A DNA stretch of 9,239 nt from Cyanobacteria bacterium Co-bin13 (GTDB taxonomy: Bacteria; Cyanobacteriota; Cyanobacteriia; Phormidesmidales; Phormidesmidaceae), in NCBI GenBank assembly GCA_014534385.1, contig JACVRP010000120.1, positions 1 to 9,239 of the forward strand, given 5' to 3'. Under the pieces are notes generated by a model, which ran no database searches, was not told the origin of the DNA, and saw only the letters and a list, made by a program, of their open reading frames with translations. This document shows, in pieces, positions 6,503-9,239 of the stretch (the stretch's first letter is position 1; the number at the start of each line of letters is the position of its first letter). A program made the position numbers and the translations under genes.

Positions 6503-7764
6503 TAGGCCATACCCCCCACGAGCGTGGGCGCAGGCTGGTCTACGGCCTGACCCTCTCCCACGTAGGCATCGATGCCGGCCCCAGCTCGGGGGTAGTCGGC
6601 ACAGAGCCGCTTGTGAGTTTTAAGCGCAGCGTCAAGCTCGGTTCGGGTCAGGTCATTGATGAACCCACAAACGCCGATGGGCTGAGGCACGGCTGCCCGC
6701 AGCAGGCCGTCGCGGGTGAGGGTGATCGACTGCGTGGCCTGCCACAGCAGGTCGCTGTCCATCATTGGGTGATCAAGGGCCAGCCCCAGGCGGCTCATGA
6801 GGTTGAGAATGCGATCGCGATCTGCCACCGAAATGTATTCACGCTCGGCAGCCAGCGTTGCAGCCAGCGCCATGTCAATGTTCACCGCATGGCCGTGCAG
6901 CAGCGGCGGTTCTGGGGCCAGCTCCAGCGTCGGGCTCCAGGTGTGGCCGTAGGCAATCACGCGGTCTAACATCAGCTCATGCAGGTTGGGGGTTTCTAGC
7001 TCCAGCATGGTTTTAATGGACTCATAGTTGACGCGATGCCCCACCTGGCGCAGAAAAGCATCGTCGTTTAGATAGCCGAAATGGCTGTAGAGCAAGTCCT
7101 CACCACAGCGCTCAAGCAGATCAAAGACCTCGGCGTTGGCGACCACGGCAATTTTGACCAGCTCTGCCATACCGTTACGAATTTGGTCAACCGGCAGGGT
7201 CTTGAGGAAGGAAAAGTCGAGAAAGGTTGCCTTGGGTGCATGATAGGCCCCCAGCCGGTTCTTAAGTTTGCCGTGGTTGACAGCGACTTTGATGGCAATG
7301 CCCGCATCGATCAGGCCAATCAGCGTCGTGGGAATACGAATGTAGTTGGTGCTGCGGCGGTAGGCAGCGCAGGCAAAGCCCGTTACGTCTAGAACAAGCC
7401 CGCCGCCAATCACCAAAACCGGCTCTTTTCTCAGGAGGTTAAACCGGCAAAAAGCATCAACAATGGTTTGAAACGTTGCAATGGTTTTGTCGGGCTCCTC
7501 AATGACTACTGGAAAGACCGTTAACTCCACACCGTAGTGCAGAAAGTACCGGTGTAGCTGAGCGCCGTAAAGCTGATAGACGTTGTGATCGACGATGGCA
7601 AGGCAGCGCTTGAGGGCCGTGTAGTGGCTTGCCAAATCGGGTTTCTGAGTATCAAAAACCCCTTCAACAAACTGAAAGTTAAGCTCAATCTTTTCGTACC
7701 CTTCTACTCGAAAGCTGGTCTCGGACGTAGATAGCTGTGCTTGTATGTTGCTCATGGTGGTCAT
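6502..7764 (-). CDS. mysA: MysA, demethyl-4-deoxygadusol synthase
   Basis: Sugar phosphate cyclase of the dehydroquinate synthase superfamily that turns sedoheptulose 7-phosphate into the MAA core, using NAD+ and a divalent metal. The 420-residue protein has the NAD-binding loop VLVIGGGLVLDVTGFACAAY (116-135) and RIPTTLIGLIDAGIAIKVAV (143-162). The metal ligands by family alignment are Glu201 (MAELVKIA), His274 (AYGHTWSP) and His290 (LLHGHAVNID). Ala271 before YGH and Thr350 in LTRDG correspond to the positions reported to separate DDG synthase from 2-epi-5-epi-valiolone synthase (recalled, equivalent to Ala268/Thr347 in Anabaena). The context with mysB and mysC agrees. The ATG at 7764 has no clear Shine-Dalgarno; an in-frame ATG at 7755 is a possible alternative start three codons later. 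This is the first gene of the operon, so its promoter lies in the 840-bp upstream region. A HIP1 site is at 6811. Confidence 0.96.
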   Translation of the reverse strand: MTTMSNIQAQLSTSETSFRVEGYEKIELNFQFVEGVFDTQKPDLASHYTALKRCLAIVDHNVYQLYGAQLHRYFLHYGVELTVFPVVIEEPDKTIATFQTIVDAFCRFNLLRKEPVLVIGGGLVLDVTGFACAAYRRSTNYIRIPTTLIGLIDAGIAIKVAVNHGKLKNRLGAYHAPKATFLDFSFLKTLPVDQIRNGMAELVKIAVVANAEVFDLLERCGEDLLYSHFGYLNDDAFLRQVGHRVNYESIKTMLELETPNLHELMLDRVIAYGHTWSPTLELAPEPPLLHGHAVNIDMALAATLAAEREYISVADRDRILNLMSRLGLALDHPMMDSDLLWQATQSITLTRDGLLRAAVPQPIGVCGFINDLTRTELDAALKTHKRLCADYPRAGAGIDAYVGEGQAVDQPAPTLVGGMA

Positions 7765-7916
7765 ACAGAGATAAAGGTGTGCAATTTTTTAGGGCAGCGG
7801 TAACCGCCCAACACAGCGCATTGATGCCGTCGGTTGCTGTGCTGCTAAGGACTAACCCAGATTCTGTGTCGCTAAAGTGTTCAAACTACAGTTAGATACT
7901 TGCCTTGCGCGGGGCT

Positions 7917-7942
7917 GGGTTAGGGCCGTCCGACCCTAACCC
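7917..7942. repeat. Perfect 9-bp inverted repeat GGGTTAGGG / CCCTAACCC
   Basis: Arms at 7917-7925 and 7934-7942 with an 8-base loop CCGTCCGA, 153 bases upstream of the mysA start. No T-run on either side. The CCCTAACCC arm recalls the CCCCCTAACCCCCC arm of the repeat in the mysB-mysC gap, so it may be a related dispersed palindrome or a remnant. Confidence 0.7.
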
Positions 7943-7961
7943 CTCTGCTCAAAACACGCTG

Positions 7962-7984
7962 AAAGACAGCCCTGTCTTTGACAG
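7962..7984. promoter_or_regulatory. Overlapping palindromes, operator-like
   Basis: AAAGACAG-CC-CTGTCTTT (7962-7979) has perfect 8-bp arms with a 2-base centre, and its right arm also pairs with the next bases as CTGTC-TTT-GACAG (7972-7984). This gives three alternating half-sites within 20 bases. The tight symmetry is more like a dimeric protein-binding site than an RNA hairpin. It lies about 200 bases upstream of mysA. No known regulator is recognised, and the role is inferred. Confidence 0.35.
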
Positions 7985-8555
7985 TTAGGCACTGTGATCC
8001 TGTGCTCAAGGACGGCGGCTGACAGCTGCCCTTGAACGGTTGAGTAGTCGAACAAATCAGGCTGTTACCAACTTCTAGTTAGCGCCAGCAAACGTATCTG
8101 TTTAAGGCTCCGTTGCCAAAAGCGGACAGTGACTTCTGAGAATGTCAAATAAGTTTTAACGGGGGTTCAAGCCCTTACCAGCCAATCTGTCGCCGAAAAA
8201 TGCGAGCAGATAAAGACACGAATACGAATGGATTTGGCGAACTCCCAGTAAATGACGAGTCCAAAAATACCTTTAACTTGGCTCATTTGCAGAGCACACC
8301 ATAAACTGAGAGTAGCTTAGTGAGTCCTCTTACAGAGCTCAAACTGTCGATAGGCGTAGAGGTGCTCTCTCTGAAGGTAGAGAAGTATATCCTTGTATAT
8401 AAAACTTGGGTTCTTAAAATCGGTCTTAAGGGGGATTAGAGAAATACTGAATGAGTAAATGCTGCACCAAATCTATGTCCTTGTAGTGCTGAGTGACTTG
8501 CGCTCAAAAATGGTTCACTCTCTGCAGGAAATCACCGCTTCTAGAGAGAGGTTTT

Positions 8556-8584
8556 CTGCCTGAGGCTATGTCAGCCTGAGGCAG
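8556..8584. repeat. 12-bp hairpin in the HAD gene leader
   Basis: CTGCCTGAGGCT (8556-8567) pairs with AGCCTGAGGCAG (8573-8584) with a single G-G mismatch and a 5-base loop ATGTC. It ends ten bases before the Shine-Dalgarno. It is preceded by TTTT rather than followed by it on the plus strand, so it is not a plus-strand terminator. It may be an mRNA leader structure or a terminator-like remnant. Confidence 0.6.
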
Positions 8585-8594
8585 TAGTCTTAAC

Positions 8595-8599
8595 AGGAG
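8595..8599 (+). promoter_or_regulatory. Shine-Dalgarno of the HAD gene
   Basis: AGGAG five bases before the ATG at 8605, fixing the start of the rightmost gene. The spacing is the same as for the Nudix gene. Confidence 0.75.
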
Positions 8600-8604
8600 A
8601 AGCA

Positions 8605-9239
8605 ATGGCACTTGAGGGCGTCATTTTAGATGTAGACGGCACTTTGGTTATTAGCAACGATGTTCATGCTCAGTGCTGGGTAGAAGCTTTTGCCAAGTAC
8701 GGCTACACCATTGATTTTGAGCAGGTGCGCCCAATGATGGGGATGGGGGGCGATAAAGTTATCCCTCAGCTGTTTCCTGAATTGAATGACGAAGAAGGTC
8801 CAGGTAAAGAGGTCGCCGACTACCGCAAGGAGCTGGTGCTGAATGAGTTTCGCGATCAGATTACACCGGCTCAGGGGTCACGGGAGCTGGTGCAAAGGCT
8901 CAAGGCAGAGGGGCTGAATCTAATTATTGCCACTTCAGCCTCTGCAAAAGAGCTAGAAACCATGCTGAAGATCGCTCAGGTTGATGATTTGCTGGAGCAG
9001 GCTACTAGCTCAGATGATGCCGACGCTTCCAAGCCCTCACCAGATATCATGGAGGCAGCGCTACAAAAAGCCGATCTCGACCCCGAGCGCACAGTCATGT
9101 TAGGAGATACGCCCTACGACATTGAGGCGGCAGGTAAAGCAGGCGTGAGCGTCATCGCCTTTCGCTGCGGGGGGTTTGGCGACGGCGATTTGCAAGATGC
9201 GATCGCAATCTACGACGACCCTGCCGATCTGCTGCGACA
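8605..9239 (+). CDS. HAD-superfamily phosphatase, phosphoglycolate phosphatase-like (3' end outside window)
   Basis: 211 codons are visible and the frame is open at the window edge. All four HAD motifs are present: motif I ILDVDGTLV with nucleophile Asp9 and general acid Asp11; motif II in IIATSASAKEL (about 109-119); motif III as the Lys of DASKPSPDIMEAAL; motif IV LGDTPYDIEAAGKAGV. Between motifs I and II is an alpha-helical C1 cap, as in Gph, beta-phosphoglucomutase and related phosphatases. The motif order and the AGVSVIAFRCGGF segment near the visible end suggest only a few dozen residues are missing. The substrate is unknown; phosphoglycolate or a sugar phosphate is plausible by family. 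The gene is divergent from mysA across 840 bases, and nothing ties it to MAA synthesis. A HIP1 site lies at 9199. Confidence 0.93.
   Translation, partial: MALEGVILDVDGTLVISNDVHAQCWVEAFAKYGYTIDFEQVRPMMGMGGDKVIPQLFPELNDEEGPGKEVADYRKELVLNEFRDQITPAQGSRELVQRLKAEGLNLIIATSASAKELETMLKIAQVDDLLEQATSSDDADASKPSPDIMEAALQKADLDPERTVMLGDTPYDIEAAGKAGVSVIAFRCGGFGDGDLQDAIAIYDDPADLLR

Larger units (their letters stand above)
7765..8604. promoter_or_regulatory. 840-bp divergent non-coding region (mysA / HAD gene)
   Basis: No credible coding sequence on either strand; the longest starts give only short peptides (for example 11 codons from 8451). It must contain the promoters of both flanking genes. On the left are a 9-bp stem hairpin (7917-7942) and a compact palindrome (7962-7979). 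GACAG or CTGTC occurs at 7965, 7972, 7980, 8021, 8125, 8187 and 8344, against one to two expected by chance. An AT-rich stretch at 8380-8420 offers a weak TTGTAT (8393) / TAAAAT (8415) pair, 16 bases apart, for the rightward gene. A hairpin lies in the likely leader at 8556-8584. No boxes are firm for mysA. Confidence 0.55.

Noticed and set aside
6613..6969. 118-codon plus-strand open frame
   Set aside because: Antisense shadow of mysA, which is a clear full-length family member.
8102..8180. tRNA-like segment with T-loop consensus GTTCAAGCC (8165-8173), a D-arm-like TCCG/CGGA stem and a TGAC/GTCA stem
   Set aside because: The T-stem cannot form five good pairs, the acceptor arms do not match over seven bases, and the anticodon loop would be ten bases. 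Taken as coincidence, or at most a decayed remnant.
8451..8486. 11-codon leader peptide upstream of the HAD gene
   Set aside because: No Shine-Dalgarno and no run of regulatory codons; it ends 118 bases before the gene.

Overview
The window looks like the chromosome of a filamentous cyanobacterium of the Leptolyngbya/Nodosilinea kind. This rests on eight copies of the HIP1 octamer GCGATCGC, a moderately GC-rich composition, several palindromic intergenic repeats of cyanobacterial type, and above all a mycosporine-like amino acid (MAA) sunscreen locus. The genus is an inference; the cyanobacterial assignment is strong.

Layout. Bases 2-1354 (+) hold a CYP110-like cytochrome P450 whose first codons lie outside the window. 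A 94-bp, almost T-free purine-rich spacer with an 18-bp direct repeat separates it from a convergent FAD-dependent oxidoreductase of the carotenoid isomerase/phytoene desaturase superfamily (2996-1449, -). The 400-bp gap at 2997-3396 contains three tandemly placed palindromic elements (3125-3379); the last ends eight bases before the Shine-Dalgarno of a Nudix hydrolase (3397-3864, +).

The centre of the window is the minus-strand MAA pathway, read right to left: mysA (7764-6502, demethyl-4-deoxygadusol synthase), mysB (6502-5663, O-methyltransferase) and mysC (5334-3922, ATP-grasp ligase). mysA makes the cyclohexenone core from sedoheptulose 7-phosphate, mysB methylates it to 4-deoxygadusol, and mysC attaches glycine to give mycosporine-glycine. 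mysA and mysB overlap by one base (TAATG) and are almost certainly co-translated. mysC lies after a 328-bp gap holding two kinds of palindromic repeat. The gene that usually follows mysC and adds a second amino acid (mysD ligase or mysE NRPS) is absent here; the convergent Nudix gene occupies that place. The locus as seen therefore predicts mycosporine-glycine unless a second ligase lies elsewhere.

Bases 7765-8604 form an 840-bp non-coding divergent region with hairpins and a cluster of GACAG/CTGTC motifs. It is followed by a HAD-superfamily phosphatase (8605 onward, +) that runs off the right edge. No tRNA, rRNA, transposase or CRISPR array was found. The most unusual structure is the three-copy palindromic array upstream of the Nudix gene, where the third copy carries a base-pair-preserving double substitution.
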